A stretch of DNA of 64,000 bases from CAYWBW01 sp964456745 (GCA_964456745.1 CAYWBW010000001.1:100948-164947); one strand, 5' to 3'. Positions 23,347 through 33,414 are shown, counted from the stretch's first letter. Numbers and translations: made by a program. Notes: a model not told the origin generated them from the sequence alone.

Positions 23347-26300
23347 ATGATAAATAAGAAACAAATATTGTTTGGCTTAGAGAGTTTAAATTTACATGCT
23401 TTTTGTGATGTGGATTTTGGCTTTGGGGAGAGGTGTGTTGTGTTTGATAAAGATGTTCCTAGATTATCTCAGATAAATGTGTTGCAGCACGTAATTAACT
23501 CACCTTGAAAAGTGCCTCAATTGGATGAACAAAGAACCAGGGAAATAGAAAGCGAAAAACACAAAGTCATAAAAATATTTGAAAAATGGCAAAGTAATCC
23601 TACTTCAAGAGAAACAAGGACTTTTGATGATTTTCTTATTTCAGTTAGGAATCATTTAGAATCTTGAAAAATTACTTTAATACAAGGTGAAAAGTTAGCA
23701 GGTCCTAATTCAAAAGATAAAATTAAAATACTTTCAATAAAATCTCCTTCATTCCCAGGTATGCCATGACTTATGGAGGAAATTAATAGAAAAAAATTAC
23801 CCTGAATTATTACTAAAAAAGACATGTTTATAGATGTAGTTATTGCTGATTTAGAAGATGAAAAATCAAGAGAGGATGCTAGACAAGCTAGTTCAAAAGA
23901 TCTTAAGGAAGATTGGTGAAAATTGGCTTGAACAGTTGCATTGCAAAAATCATTTACTAATTGAATCGATAGTTTGTCAGATGTATTAGAAAATTCAGAA
24001 AATCCAGAATTTTTTTTAATTGCTTGTGCAATCTTTGCTATTAAATTTCCTAAAGTTTTCTGAGGACTTGTTCTTAGTGATCAGCTTCTTGCTACATTTT
24101 GACAGTGATGAATACTAGGTGTGTTTAATAAAAATCTTGGAGAAACTCAAGAGGATGTAATAGAAAGGGTAAAAAATATATATAAATTGCTTGGACCATG
24201 ACAAAATGATGTTCCAACACCAGAATCCATTGTTTGACTTTCAAGAGTAATGCCGAAGACTGGTTGAGAAATTCTTACGCAAATGGAAGAAGATTGAATT
24301 TGACCAAAAAATCCCGGTTTTTTTAAACAGCTTGCAATAAATGGTATGAGCCGTAGACCATATGGTAATATTGATGAAAAGAATAATTTATTATTTCAAT
24401 CAGATAAAGTTGTTACAAATACACAAATGTATTTGGGTTTATATGTACTTCTTGAAGCAATGTGAAAATGAAATGTGGAAGAGGCTGATGAGGATAAAAA
24501 AGATGGATTAGGAGCAGTTAAAGCTTGAATGCAAGTATTAGAGAATAATAGATGAAAAACTCTTAAGCAAATCGCTAAAGATTTTATAGTAGCTCAAAAG
24601 TGAGTTTTTGAAACTGCTGCAGATACCGTCGCACAGACAATTACTGATTTTAGTTATGATGATATATTAACTGTTAGAGCAGCTGCATCCAGTCATTGTG
24701 GTAAAAATTATATGACTATGAAGTCAGGAGGCACTAAATATATTATTGATTCTAACTGAGGTATTTATAATTTTGATAATTTATTTACTAGAACTGTTTG
24801 AACAATTGCTTGAGCAGTTCCACGTTTGGTGTGAGAACTTGGTGCTCCAGATGAGGTTAAGAAAAGAGCTGAGACTATTAAAACTTTAGCTGATAAATGA
24901 CTTTATATTAAGCTTGTCTGACCTCTGAATGGGCTTTCGGATAATAAGAGGGATGAGGTTGTGGAGTGGTTGGATGCGGATGTTGGTGTGGCTAAAGCTC
25001 CTGCTAGTACGACTAAAGCTCCAAAGAAGAGAAATGCAAGTAGGGTTAATAGTAGTAATATTGAGGCAGTTGCGAATGCTATTAAGTGATTGGATGATAA
25101 GAGTGATGTTGGAAGTGTTTTGGATGCAGCGGTTAAAAAAGGTGCGAGTGTTACAGGATGAATCGCTTGATCAGGGGGGGCAGAGGGTACTTTATCTAGA
25201 ACAGTTGAAGGCAATACTGCAAACGACGCTGAATCATATCTTGATCAATTATCAGCATATTTATGATTTGACAATAGTGAAGAAGATAGCAGTGCTTCGG
25301 TTTTAAATTTATTACAAACGGCTGATAAAGAAAAAATTAAAATACTTTTTAAAGATTTACAATGAATTAGTGAATCGGCTAAGAAGTCTGTTATATATGT
25401 TTTTAATTCTCGCGTTTTTTATACACTAAATGAAATATTAACTGAAATTGATAATATAATTATTGAAGATTTAAATTGAAAATTGAAAAAGAAAGGTCTT
25501 GATTTAGCATTTTGTAGTCCTTATGAAAAGTTTAATAGAATTGAAAAGAAACAAATTTTGAGATTGTTGAGTGATAATATTGATGAGATAAAAAGAGAAA
25601 ATAAGTTGAGAGATGTTGTTATGATAATCAATGTTATGTCTGAGGAGTATTTTAATAATACCATGAAAGCTTTACGAGAATTTATTGAAACAGGTACGCG
25701 AGTAATATCAGATGCTGTGGTGGATAAGATATTTGAAAAGTCAACAGCAGAATTCAATAAAATGAAAAGTGAATACGAAAATAGAATAATATTGATTGAA
25801 TCGTATAAAACTGGTATTGACAGTACAAACAAAGCTTCGTTGATAGGTTTTTTTAATAAAAGATATAAGGCATATATTGATTTTGAGGAAAATTTTAGTA
25901 ATAAAATAACTGACTTTGAGTATACTGTGCAGTATTTTTGGGATATGCACAATTTAAAGTCTGAAAAAAAATTAATTCTTAAAGAGATGGAAGCATTACT
26001 TAACTTAAAACCAAATAAAGATAGTAAGTTTCTTGATAAGAATGTATTGAAATATTCACTGTCTGTAATAAAAACTGTAATGGAAAATATCAAAAATTTG
26101 GATTATGATTCTGTTAAAAGTGTTAAGGAAAATGCGTTTATTGAACAATATGGCAATTGAGTTGATGAATTACCATGATTAAATTCTGAGCGTCCTGAGA
26201 CTTATTCTGGTGGTCAAATAGATCAATCACAAACTCTCAAAGAAATAATAAAACCTAATATTTCTTTTAATGATTTTATTTCGTTGAAAAGAGATAGTGT

Positions 26301-26520
26301 ACAGCAGGATATTTTACGTGTATTTTTTGATCTGGGTATGACTATGGAGCTGGACTCTTCTCCAGCTTTTGATGATCTTATTGGGATTATTTGAAAAATA
26401 AATAATAATAATGATAATAATATAAAATTACATAAAGAATTTAAAAAAATATTAAAAAAAGTGTTTGAAGAGAAAGGGGAAAATAGTTCTGGTACTGCAG
26501 GGCCTTTAATGACTTCATAA
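23347..26520 (+). CDS. Large unknown protein, 1057 aa
   Basis: ATG 23347 to TAA 26518, open throughout in code 25. No signal peptide; mostly soluble and helical, with a more hydrophobic part near residues 215-255 ('FFLIACAIFAIKFPKVFGG'). A Pro/Ala/Lys-rich linker near 24990-25030 separates an N-terminal ~550-residue part from a C-terminal helical part rich in Lys/Glu. The stretch 24910-25220 is clearly richer in G and poorer in A than the rest. Stands alone between a TA pair and a tandem repeat. Its style (large, glycine-coded by TGA, no known domain) resembles 38093-42535, but no clear common motif was found. Confidence 0.72.
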
Positions 26521-26557
26521 TTCTAAATTTTATAATTAACCATTCCTGTGATTTAAA

Positions 26558-26665
26558 AAAGGTAAGTGTTATACAAGCTATTCTATGTAGTCCAAAGGAA
26601 AGTGTCATACAAGTTTATTCCCTGTAGTCCAAAGGAAAGTGTCATACAAGCTATTCCTGTAGTCC
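26558..26665. repeat. Three tandem copies of a ~36-bp repeat
   Basis: Units at 26558-26593, 26594-26630 and 26631-26665, each starting aaagg(t/a)aagtgt(t/c)ataca and ending gtagtcc. They differ at a few positions and by 1-2 bp in length. Too few and too variable to be a CRISPR array. The surrounding 26521-26973 has no convincing gene; a 32-codon frame at 26804-26905 is probably chance or a remnant. Confidence 0.8.
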
Positions 26666-26973
26666 AGAAAGCTGAAGCATTCTGTTGAAATAAATTTCTA
26701 AATTAAGAAAAAAGTAGTAGGTTTTTTAACTTATATTTAACACTTTTCTTGTATGATATAATTATAATTAAAAAATATTTCAGGCAGAATAGAAAATACA
26801 ATCAATGACAGACCTTAAATTTCCTAGCATTTATAGAGATTTACCAAAAAATCATGTGAATCGGCTTAATATATTTTTTCAATTAAAATATTTTAATTAA
26901 ATCTTACTTATTTTTCATTGATATTCTTTCCAGTATTATGTATAATACTATTAATAGTATTAATATAATATTT

Positions 26974-27225
26974 ATGCAAATAACAGCACAACAAATAAAA
27001 ACCCGATGAACGGCAATTATTGAAGAAGGAATGAAAGATTCAGATGAGCTTTTTTTGAGTGTAAGATGAAAATCTAAGTATGTGATTATTAATATTAAAA
27101 CTTACAATAAATATAGAGAGCTAGAGCTTGAAAGAGCTATAATTGAATCTAAACAGGATTTAGAGTCTTGAAAATATTTAGATAATATTGATGATCATAT
27201 TAAACAACTAAAAAATGAAATTTAG
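26974..27225 (+). CDS. Phd/YefM-like antitoxin
   Basis: ATG 26974 to TAG 27223, 83 aa. The N-terminus 'MQITAQQIKTRGTAIIEEGM' and 'FLSVRGKSKYVIINIKTYNK' fit the Phd/YefM DNA-binding fold, followed by an acidic toxin-binding helix. It overlaps the toxin gene by 11 bp. An unusual run of alternating ttaatag / tattaat lies just upstream (26941-26972), a possible operator for autoregulation. Confidence 0.8.
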
Positions 27226-27493
27226 AATATTAATAACTGAATCTTATGAAAAAAGAGCTAATAAGTTTTTTAAAAAACATAGGAACTTAGTTTCTCAATA
27301 TGAAAAAGTTTTAAGGCTTTTGGTGCTTAATCCGTTTCATAAATCATTAAGATTGCATAAGATTGACTCTAATTCGCGTGAGAATATTTATTCTATTTCA
27401 ATAAACATGATCTATAGAATCATGATTGAATTTATCATTAAGGAAAAAGAAATTATACTTGTGAGTATTTGATCTCATGATGAAGTATATTAA
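27215..27493 (+). CDS. RelE/YafQ-like toxin
   Basis: ATG 27215 to TAA 27491, 92 aa. 'ESYEKRANKFFKKHRNLVSQ' at the N-terminus, 'NPFHKSLRLHKID' in the middle, 'SISINMIYRIMIEF' and a final 'VSIGSHDEVY' follow the RelE/YafQ mRNA-interferase pattern (H-K-L, Y-R-I, x-G-x-H-D-E-x-Y). Active-site His near the end is present. Translationally linked with its antitoxin by an 11-bp overlap. Confidence 0.87.
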
Positions 27494-27836
27494 GAAATAT
27501 GCTTTTAAAATATATTTCATTTACATCGTTATTTTTTAAATACCCTTTTTGTGAATTTGGGAATTGGAGAAAAGCAAGATATTGCTGAGATTTCTGATAA
27601 AATTGATTTTGAAAGACTTATTAATATTACGACTTTATTAAATGATGATCATTTACGCTTATTTACTATAGATCAATTGATGATCAAGATTATAAATTGT
27701 ATTGAGAATCTCACTTTATAGAATTTAATTGAAAGGTATTGTGAATAAAAAATAAAATATTAAAAAAATTATAGAATATTTATGATTTAATTTGTTAGCG
27801 AAATTTGATGAAATAGAGAGGAGTGAGTCCAAATAT
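27494..27836 (+). other. Decayed coding stretch
   Basis: A code-25 frame from GTG 27552 to TAG about 27720 encodes 'NLGIGEKQDIAEISDKIDFE'; in the next frame, from about 27676, 'DDQDYKLYGESHFIEFNGKV' continues in a plausible way. This looks like one small gene split by a frameshift. Family not recognised and no intact gene can be supported here. Confidence 0.4.
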
Positions 27837-28139
27837 ATGACTGATGAACAAAAAGAATGCATGGAAGAAATAAAACAACAGCGTCCATATTGGTATTTAT
27901 ATAATAGACAAAGAATAACATATTGACCAAAAACCATCGAAATAAACTGAATTATATTAGATAAAGAAGATTTTTTATGGAAGCCGAATAAGAATCTTGT
28001 CTATCAGAGCTTAGTTTGATCAGTAGACCCCAACCGTGAGATATCATATCATGATGCTAAAACTATGGCAAAAAAACAAAATAAATATCTCCCCACACTG
28101 GACGAGTGGTCAATGTTGCTAAATTTTAAGAACCTCTAA
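27837..28139 (+). CDS. Unknown protein, 100 aa, possibly truncated
   Basis: ATG 27837 to TAA 28137; an in-frame TTG at 27792 would add 15 residues. Contains 'GSVDPNREISYHDAKTMAKK' followed by 'YLPTLDEWSML'. The D-A-x3-A-x-K-x10-LPT-x2-EW pattern resembles the N-terminal half of formylglycine-generating-enzyme/DUF1566-type domains. Downstream in the +1 frame (28140-28330) comes 'NRYICRTIYF', interrupted by several TAA/TAG, which could be the lost C-terminal half. Possibly a broken gene. Confidence 0.5.
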
Positions 28140-28764
28140 GCTCGAATATTGCAAATAACGCTTACATTAAAGAAATCTAGGTGGTCTTTTACATTATATA
28201 GGAAAATATTCATAAATTTTCATATAGGGCACTCAGGACGTACGGACCACATAATATCATATCAATAAGCCATTTCCAAATTTAAGATGACTAAATAGGT
28301 ATATTTGTCGGACTATATATTTTTAAAATATTAAAAATTCAATTCAAAAAAATATACATTGTTTTTCGCTTCTGTATGCGATTAACTTGCGTCAGTGGCT
28401 TCAGGATATAGTTCGAGTTTGAAGATACAGGGGTGAATTTTCTTCGAAAATTCACAATGGTCGGAACTACAGACTAAAGTCCGAAACTCACAGATATATT
28501 AATGTGCGGTTTTTAAATATCAAGAACATTATTCAAGAGAATCAACTAATCAGACCTATTGAAAGGATATATCAAAGAGTTGTATTTGATCTACAGGATG
28601 TCTAAAACTAAAAATTAATATTCATCATCCTAAGTTTTCTTAGGAATCGGTGGGAAATCCCAAAATTATTTGTATTATTCATAATATCTTTGTAAATATC
28701 AATAAAAAATACTTTGATTATTGTTTGTCGTAGGAGTAGGATGATACTGATTTAATTAAATATT
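28140..28764. other. Non-coding stretch with hairpins
   Basis: No open frame of note. 28140-28330 may be the decayed end of the preceding gene. 28430-28455 holds a perfect 10-bp hairpin, gtgaattttc / gaaaattcac with a 3-nt loop, and 28340-28500 has several other short complementary segments (gact/agtc, cggaac). A small structured RNA is possible but no known class was recognised. Confidence 0.45.
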
Positions 28765-28908
28765 ATGAATACAAAGCAATCCAAAGCATCGGCTCAAAAA
28801 ACAGATGATAAGGTACTTAACAGGCTTAAATCTCAAGAATGTAAAGGCTATAAGCCAAAGTGAAAAGTGCTAACACATCCTAATGATATTAGGATGAGAA
28901 TAATTTAA
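28765..28908 (+). CDS. Small unknown protein, 47 aa
   Basis: ATG 28765 to TAA 28906. A Lys-rich polar peptide ending 'LTHPNDIRMRII'. It lies 10 bp before the retropepsin-like gene, so they may be co-transcribed. No family recognised. Confidence 0.5.
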
Positions 28909-28918
28909 GTTTAAACCT

Positions 28919-29347
28919 ATGCAAATAGTTAATTATGAACCGTTTGTTTATTTAGGCATAAAAAATCAAACTAAAAATGATTGTAAGGTTAAATGCCTAG
29001 CAGATACATGATTTACTGGGTTATTATCAATTCCGTATTTTGTTTGAAAATGAGAATATGATTCACTGGTTAATCAAATTGAATTTATGGAGGGTAAGAC
29101 AAAATTAAATCCTAAAAGTAAGTGGGTGGAAACTGCATCGTGAATATCAAAAACTTACAAGTCTTATATTACAGTTGAATTAAATTGAATAGAAACAGAA
29201 TCAGAAATCCTTATCTATGAACATGATTCGGAGTATTCAGAAAGAAGGGATATAATGCTATTATGAATGGAATTTATTGAAATGAATGGCTTACACCTAA
29301 ATATAAAAGCTAATTGAGGTGAATTTATTAAACATAGTCTTAAATAG
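28919..29347 (+). CDS. Retropepsin-like aspartic protease, 142 aa
   Basis: ATG 28919 to TAG 29345. 'VKCLADTGFTGLLSIP' contains the catalytic D-T-G (Asp near 28) of clan AA single-domain aspartic proteases; the matching hydrophobic-hydrophobic-G motif is 'IMLLGMEFI' near residue 110. Such proteins work as dimers. The gene leads a short plus-strand unit with the membrane protein 29352 (4 bp gap), at the left side of the mobile element. Confidence 0.78.
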
Positions 29348-29351
29348 TTTT

Positions 29352-29759
29352 ATGAACAAAAATATAAATATATTCATCATTTTAATTATTATATGAATCC
29401 CATTCTATTTTGTTGGAGTGTATTTTATATGACTAAAATTAATTGTATGATTTTCACTTGTACATATAGCCTTATCACTTTTTTATTTATTCAAGTGAAA
29501 TAAAATATTTATTTTGTCAGCATGAGCCTTACTATTGATTCATGCTATGATTGCTTTATATGATTTTCCTTTATGTGATTTTAGATGAAAATCTGAAAAA
29601 TTTAATTCATGTAATTGTGCATGAATAAAGAAACAAACAATTTTTAAGGATTATTGTATTTGAAAAAGGACTAATTGTTTTGAGTACAAGCTTAATAATG
29701 AAACATGAATAAAAGAAAAAATAAAAATTGAATGCAATGCCCTTAAAGACATCTATTAA
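29352..29759 (+). CDS. Small membrane protein, 135 aa
   Basis: ATG 29352 to TAA 29757. Three hydrophobic helices within the first ~80 residues (starting 'NIFIILIIIGIPFYFVGVYF'), then a Cys-containing polar C-terminus with 'CDFRGKSEKFNSCNC'. Directly follows the aspartic protease, so it may be its partner or substrate. Converges with the C92-like gene, 3 bp apart. Family not recognised. Confidence 0.66.
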
Positions 29760-29762
29760 TAT

Positions 29763-30419
29763 CTATTTCTTGTAGTGATAATAAATCTCTGTTCTTTTAC
29801 TATCTATCAAATCCTCAGGAGTAACAGCAGGTCATGATGATATTGTTTTAAGAAACTTTGCAACAGGCAGTATTCATAATGATGGAAATTGATATACTTC
29901 CAAATACATTCAAATTGTCATTGAGTAAGCTTTAAATACAAGCTTGGAGCAATACCAGTCATCATCATTCCATTTGGTAGTTTTGTATTTATAAGGTTTT
30001 CAAATTTGGCTTCTGGCATATTCAATAGCTTTTTCTCGTGCTTCATTTTCAGAAATGACATTCCTATTTATCCATGACAATAATCCTGTAGATTTTTCTC
30101 TAATTGGATTTGGAAATTTTGGCTTAAGTAGTACAAGTTCCAGTAAATCATCTCAAGCAAATACAGATTCATTAAAATCCCTTTCAATAGGTCATTGTGC
30201 GATTTTATTGCCTTGTGCGTATCATGGAGCTTCAATAATTGATATTTTATCTCAACTAATTTTTGATATTAAACCTGCATGATGCCAATTTTCCCAAGGT
30301 ATATCTTGCTCAATGGCTCAATCAATATGTTTTAATACAATGACATCTCAAATCTCAATTTTATCATTAGGCAATGATAGATTAGAAGAAACAATAATGT
30401 TATTACTTTTTCAGTTCAT
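29763..30419 (-). CDS. YiiX/C92-like papain-fold amidase, 218 aa
   Basis: ATG 30419 to TAG 29763. Early 'GDVIVLKHIDGAIEQ', then 'NWHHAGLISKI' with the catalytic His (~46) and, late, 'DDWYCSKLVFKAY' with the catalytic Cys (~155). His before Cys is the mark of circularly permuted NlpC/P60 proteins (YaeF/YiiX, peptidase family C92). 'EYARSQIGKPY' is also typical. Acts probably on lipid- or peptide-amide bonds. Follows the HTH gene by 10 bp, so the two form an operon. Confidence 0.85.
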
Positions 30420-30429
30420 AATGTATTTT

Positions 30430-30648
30430 TTAATTCTTAATCTTAATTCTTGGGTTGGTTTTAGCTTTTTCTTTTCTAGTTTCATTGTATTTATCAACAT
30501 CAGATTTATAAAATATTCTTCAAGATGATGTTTTTTGATAAGGTATTTTTCATTTTTTTATTTCCTTATTAATATATGACTTGCTAATTCATAGATATGC
30601 TAATATATCACCATATCCCATTAATACTTGTTTGTTATCTTGTTTCAT
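30430..30648 (-). CDS. Excisionase-like HTH protein, 72 aa
   Basis: ATG 30648 to TAA 30430. 'YGDILAYLGISKSYINKEIK' followed by 'GKIPYQKTSSGRIFYKSDVD' fits a MerR/excisionase-type winged helix (helix-turn-helix then a wing with 'GR.FY..DVD'). Basic C-terminus. First gene of the unit with the C92-like protein. A palindrome at 30709-30727 just upstream may be its operator. Confidence 0.8.
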
Positions 30649-30708
30649 AAAGAAGATTAAATTAATATTTGACTTCAATTAATATTATCTCTAAAGTATT
30701 TTTGTTCT

Positions 30709-30727
30709 AGTGCTCTGTTAGAGCACT
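30709..30727. promoter_or_regulatory. Palindrome between divergent genes
   Basis: agtgctct-gtt-agagcact: perfect 8-bp arms with a 3-nt centre, in the 132-bp gap between the divergent genes at 30648 and 30781. Position and symmetry suit an operator for the excisionase-like HTH protein; no T tract follows directly. Function is inferred. Confidence 0.5.
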
Positions 30728-30780
30728 TCAAAACAAACTATTAAATTAAAGTATTTCTTTAATGTAATCCCAAAATATTT

Positions 30781-31008
30781 ATGTGAATAGATATTGAAAA
30801 AAAACTTAAGCGGCTAGAAAAATTGGAATTCAGTCATAAAATGAGTGTATGGAAAAAAAGAAGTGCTAGAAAGACTATGAGTGCAAACGTGAGAGTTATT
30901 GCAACTTTTATTCAGAAGTACAAAAAGGATTTTGATGATGAAGATTTCGAAGTGTTTTATGAGGCTTTGAAAAATATTAAGGTTTGTTCAATTTTGTTAA
31001 AACCTTAA
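30781..31008 (+). CDS. Small unknown protein, 75 aa
   Basis: ATG 30781 to TAA 31006. Highly charged helical protein: 'KKLKRLEKLEFSHKMSVWKK', 'ANVRVIATFIQKYKKDFDDE'. Basic first half, acidic second half. Divergent from the HTH/C92 unit and convergent with 31029-31604. Family not recognised. Confidence 0.6.
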
Positions 31009-31028
31009 CAGTGCCCTTCTTACTTAGA

Positions 31029-31604
31029 TTATGTTTTTTTCATTTTTCATATCCATCGCAAAACATTTACTCTCATTTTTCATATTGCATTATTCATAAC
31101 ACTTACTGCTCATTCCTTTTTCAATAATTTATTTCATTGAACAGAGGCTTGACCTAAAATTCAGTTTATACGTTGATTCTTGCAACCATCAATAAATAAA
31201 TTCTTAAATGCAATATCCTTTTCCCATATTCTTGAAAATTCTGGAAATTCACTCTCCATTGTCATACCTTGAAATAAGTTAAAATCAATTCCTTGAATTA
31301 GTCAACTGATTGCTGCACCCTGTTCATCAGTCATTCTTCCAAGTAATCTATATCCATCAACTGATATAAATTTCATTCAAACCATAGCCAATAACATTGG
31401 ATTTCATGCTTCAAATAGTAATTTCTCATTTGCTCTTAGTGATTTTATTAAATAATCATAAGTAGCTAAATCCTTTTCATTGAGTGTAGTTAATTCTTTA
31501 GTTTCATCTCTTTCATGTCACATAGTTACTGCTAATACGTTTGCCGAGTCGAGAAACACACATCTTCGTTCTATAAACAGTGAGGTTTGAAATGTATTTA
31601 TCAT
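31029..31604 (-). CDS. Unknown protein, 191 aa
   Basis: ATG 31604 to TAA 31029. Begins 'MINTFQTSLFIERRCVFLDS', middle 'NEKDLATYDYLIKSLRANEK', later 'KFISVDGYRLLGRMTDEQGA'; ends with a basic tail after 'KLLKKEGAVSVMNNAIGKMR'. Soluble. Located beside iteron-like repeats in the mobile element; family not recognised. Confidence 0.62.
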
Positions 31605-31819
31605 GATTTTTTATTAATTTTTTAAACTCATTGTAATTATAACTTATTTTTAAGTGAAAGTCTATGCAAATATAAAAAATTCTTGTGTTACACTTTTTTC
31701 TTGATTTGTTTATCAGCTTTTTTCACACTACTTGTTCTTAACAATCTCCTTAATCACATTATAAACAATAACAATACTCACTACTACTTTTTTTACAATA
31801 AAAGGAAAAAGCTTAAGTG

Positions 31820-31910
31820 TTGGTATATGACAGGGGTAATACAAGAAAAAACAATGAGGAAAAAGGTGTGAAAAGGTGTGATTTTTACAAAATACCCCTA
31901 GCAAACTTGA
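31820..31910. repeat. Iteron-like repeat, copy 1
   Basis: A 91-bp unit with aggggtaatac near the left end, a tandem aaaaggtgtg aaaaggtgtg in the middle, and taccccta near the right end; the outer parts are complementary (aggggta / tacccct). Copy 2 is at 32043-32133. The 31605-32256 gap otherwise has no convincing gene. Confidence 0.75.
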
Positions 31911-32042
31911 TTAAAACCCTTTACCTGTTGACCAGTAAGCCACAATCATTGCTTCCATCTTATCACTTGAAAAAATCAATAATATTCTATAGTTTATTGC
32001 TATATTTAGTCATTTTTTATGATAAAAGAAAAAACGTATGTA

Positions 32043-32133
32043 TTGCATATGATAGGGGTAATACAAGGAAACACAGTGATGTAAAAGGTAGGAAAAGGTA
32101 GGATTTTTGGGCAATACCCCCTAGTAGGCTTGA
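32043..32133. repeat. Iteron-like repeat, copy 2
   Basis: Same length and layout as copy 1: aggggtaatac, tandem aaaaggtagg aaaaggtagg, then taccccctag. The two differ mainly in the tandem core (gtgtg versus gtagg), which change together in both halves. Lies about 120 bp before the broken winged-helix gene, a place suited to a replication or transfer origin. Confidence 0.75.
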
Positions 32134-32256
32134 TAATCCGTGCAATAAATCGCATACCTATGCCATAAAATCAAGATAATTATTGTGTCTAAAATGTATA
32201 TAACTTGGTAGCTTATAAATAGTGTAAATTCGTTTTGAAAATGTAATGAAAAATTT

Positions 32257-32637
32257 ATGAACTTAAGAGGTAATATTGTATCGTCTATTCAGCTAATAAT
32301 TGAACATAGTTCTTTGTTGTATCCAGATAAAAAGACTAATGTTCCTGTTAAGATAGAATTAGCATACATTGGCAATAAGAGAATGTTCAAGTAAGTGCTT
32401 GATATTCTTCAAGGTGAAAAGTTAATCAAAATTGATAATTACTATGCAATTCTTGAAAATAAAGAAGCAATAGAACTTATTAATGAGCATTTGAATAAAA
32501 ATCAATTTGATGAAATAGAGAAAGCTGAAAAATGAAAATCTACTTCAATTATTGATCGTACACATGAAAATCATAGATTTATCAACGAAATTAAAGTTAA
32601 AAATTATATAGAAATCACAATTATTGATAATTGATAA
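32257..32637 (+). pseudogene. Winged-helix DNA-binding gene broken by TAA
   Basis: ATG 32257; TAA at 32392-32394, then the same frame runs on to TAA 32635. The translation reads 'VKIELAYIGNKRMFK', stop, 'VLDILQGEKLIKIDNYYAIL', which joins smoothly if the stop is a sense codon. The first part looks like a winged helix. A second frame (32624-33025) follows. Located just after the iteron-like repeats, it could be the former replication or partition protein of the element. Confidence 0.62.
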
Positions 32638-33025
32638 GTTGAATAAGTACTACAGTAAGCTTAATGCTCTTGATGATAATCAGGTAATTAATAGGAATGA
32701 ATATAACAAAACCGATACAAATAAATGAGATATAGCACTAGGAAACTGATTTCACATAACTCCTACATGAAAGATTTTCAAAGAATGAAAGGTGGTAACT
32801 TATAAAAATGGTAATAATACTGAAAAATGACTTGCACAAGCAAATTGATACTACCTTGTTAAATCTTTACTTAGCAGTAAGAAAGGCTTTTGAAAGAGGT
32901 TTTTTATAGATAATAACAAGAATTGGAATAGCATTAAAAAATCAAAATTAATTATCAATAAATGTTGCTGAGAGATAATATGAACAAATGCTGACTTGGA
33001 ATATTACTGGATTTGATGAAATTAA
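32624..33025 (+). CDS. Unknown protein, 133 aa, perhaps 3' part of a split gene
   Basis: TTG 32624 (uncertain) to TAA 33023, +1 relative to the preceding frame. Contains 'DKLNKYYSKLNALDDNQVIN' and 'GDIALGNGFHITPTGKIFKE', ends Lys/Asn-rich. The overlap of 14 bp and the missing strong start suggest it was once fused to the preceding winged-helix gene, or is translated by coupling. Family not recognised. Confidence 0.5.
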
Positions 33026-33137
33026 TTCGATTACCTATTACTTTTTAAATTACCAGTAATCGACAGGTAATCGGTAATCTATGCCAAAATAATATATTAT
33101 CATTCATTGGTAAAATGATTATTGAATGTGAGTTTAT

Positions 33138-33166
33138 CCTATACCGAAGGGGTATAGGTGTTTTTT
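33138..33166 (+). terminator. Rho-independent terminator
   Basis: Perfect stem cctatacc / ggtatagg with a 5-nt loop, then gtgtttttt. It follows the 32624-33025 gene by about 110 bp. Nearby, 33047-33080 has repeated ggtaatc motifs (accagtaatc, aggtaatcggtaatc) that recur at 33211 and might be protein-binding sites. Confidence 0.75.
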
Positions 33167-33237
33167 CAATTAGTTAAATTATATCAACTTGAGCCTACTT
33201 ATTGACTTGCAACACAGGTAATCGCTTAAACAGAGTC

Positions 33238-33414
33238 ATGAGCAAGCGAACAGATTTATCGGTAGACAATGAAAATACAACAGAGTTAAAAGAGTTCTTT
33301 ACTAGGCTTAATAGTTTAATGAAAAAGCTGGATAGCCCTGCTGTAACAGAAAACAACTTATTATTTAATAAAAAAGTAAATGAAAATATCTGAAATCAAT
33401 ATAGTTCCAATTAA
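33238..33414 (+). CDS. Small unknown protein, 58 aa
   Basis: ATG 33238 to TAA 33412. Hydrophilic peptide: 'MSKRTDLSVDNENTTELKEF', 'LNSLMKKLDSPAVTEN'. Its end overlaps the SpoVG-like fragment at 33380. A typical small cargo or antitoxin-like protein of a mobile element; no family recognised. Confidence 0.5.

Noticed and set aside
24903..25306. Genes on both strands in the G-rich part of the 1057-residue protein
   Set aside because: Both frames are shadows of the code-25 gene, caused by its unusual composition.
26558..26665. CRISPR array
   Set aside because: Repeats are directly adjacent without unique spacers and vary in length; only three copies and no cas genes.
26804..26905. Short gene before the Phd-like antitoxin
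   Set aside because: 32 codons, no overlap or spacing that links it to the TA pair, no recognised motif.
28340..28560. Group I intron
   Set aside because: Some segments recall the S and R elements (ggatatagttc, gactaaagtcc), but their order is wrong and P3/P7 pairing could not be built.
27837..28764. Diversity-generating retroelement
   Set aside because: An FGE-like split frame is present, but no template repeat pair and no reverse transcriptase were found.
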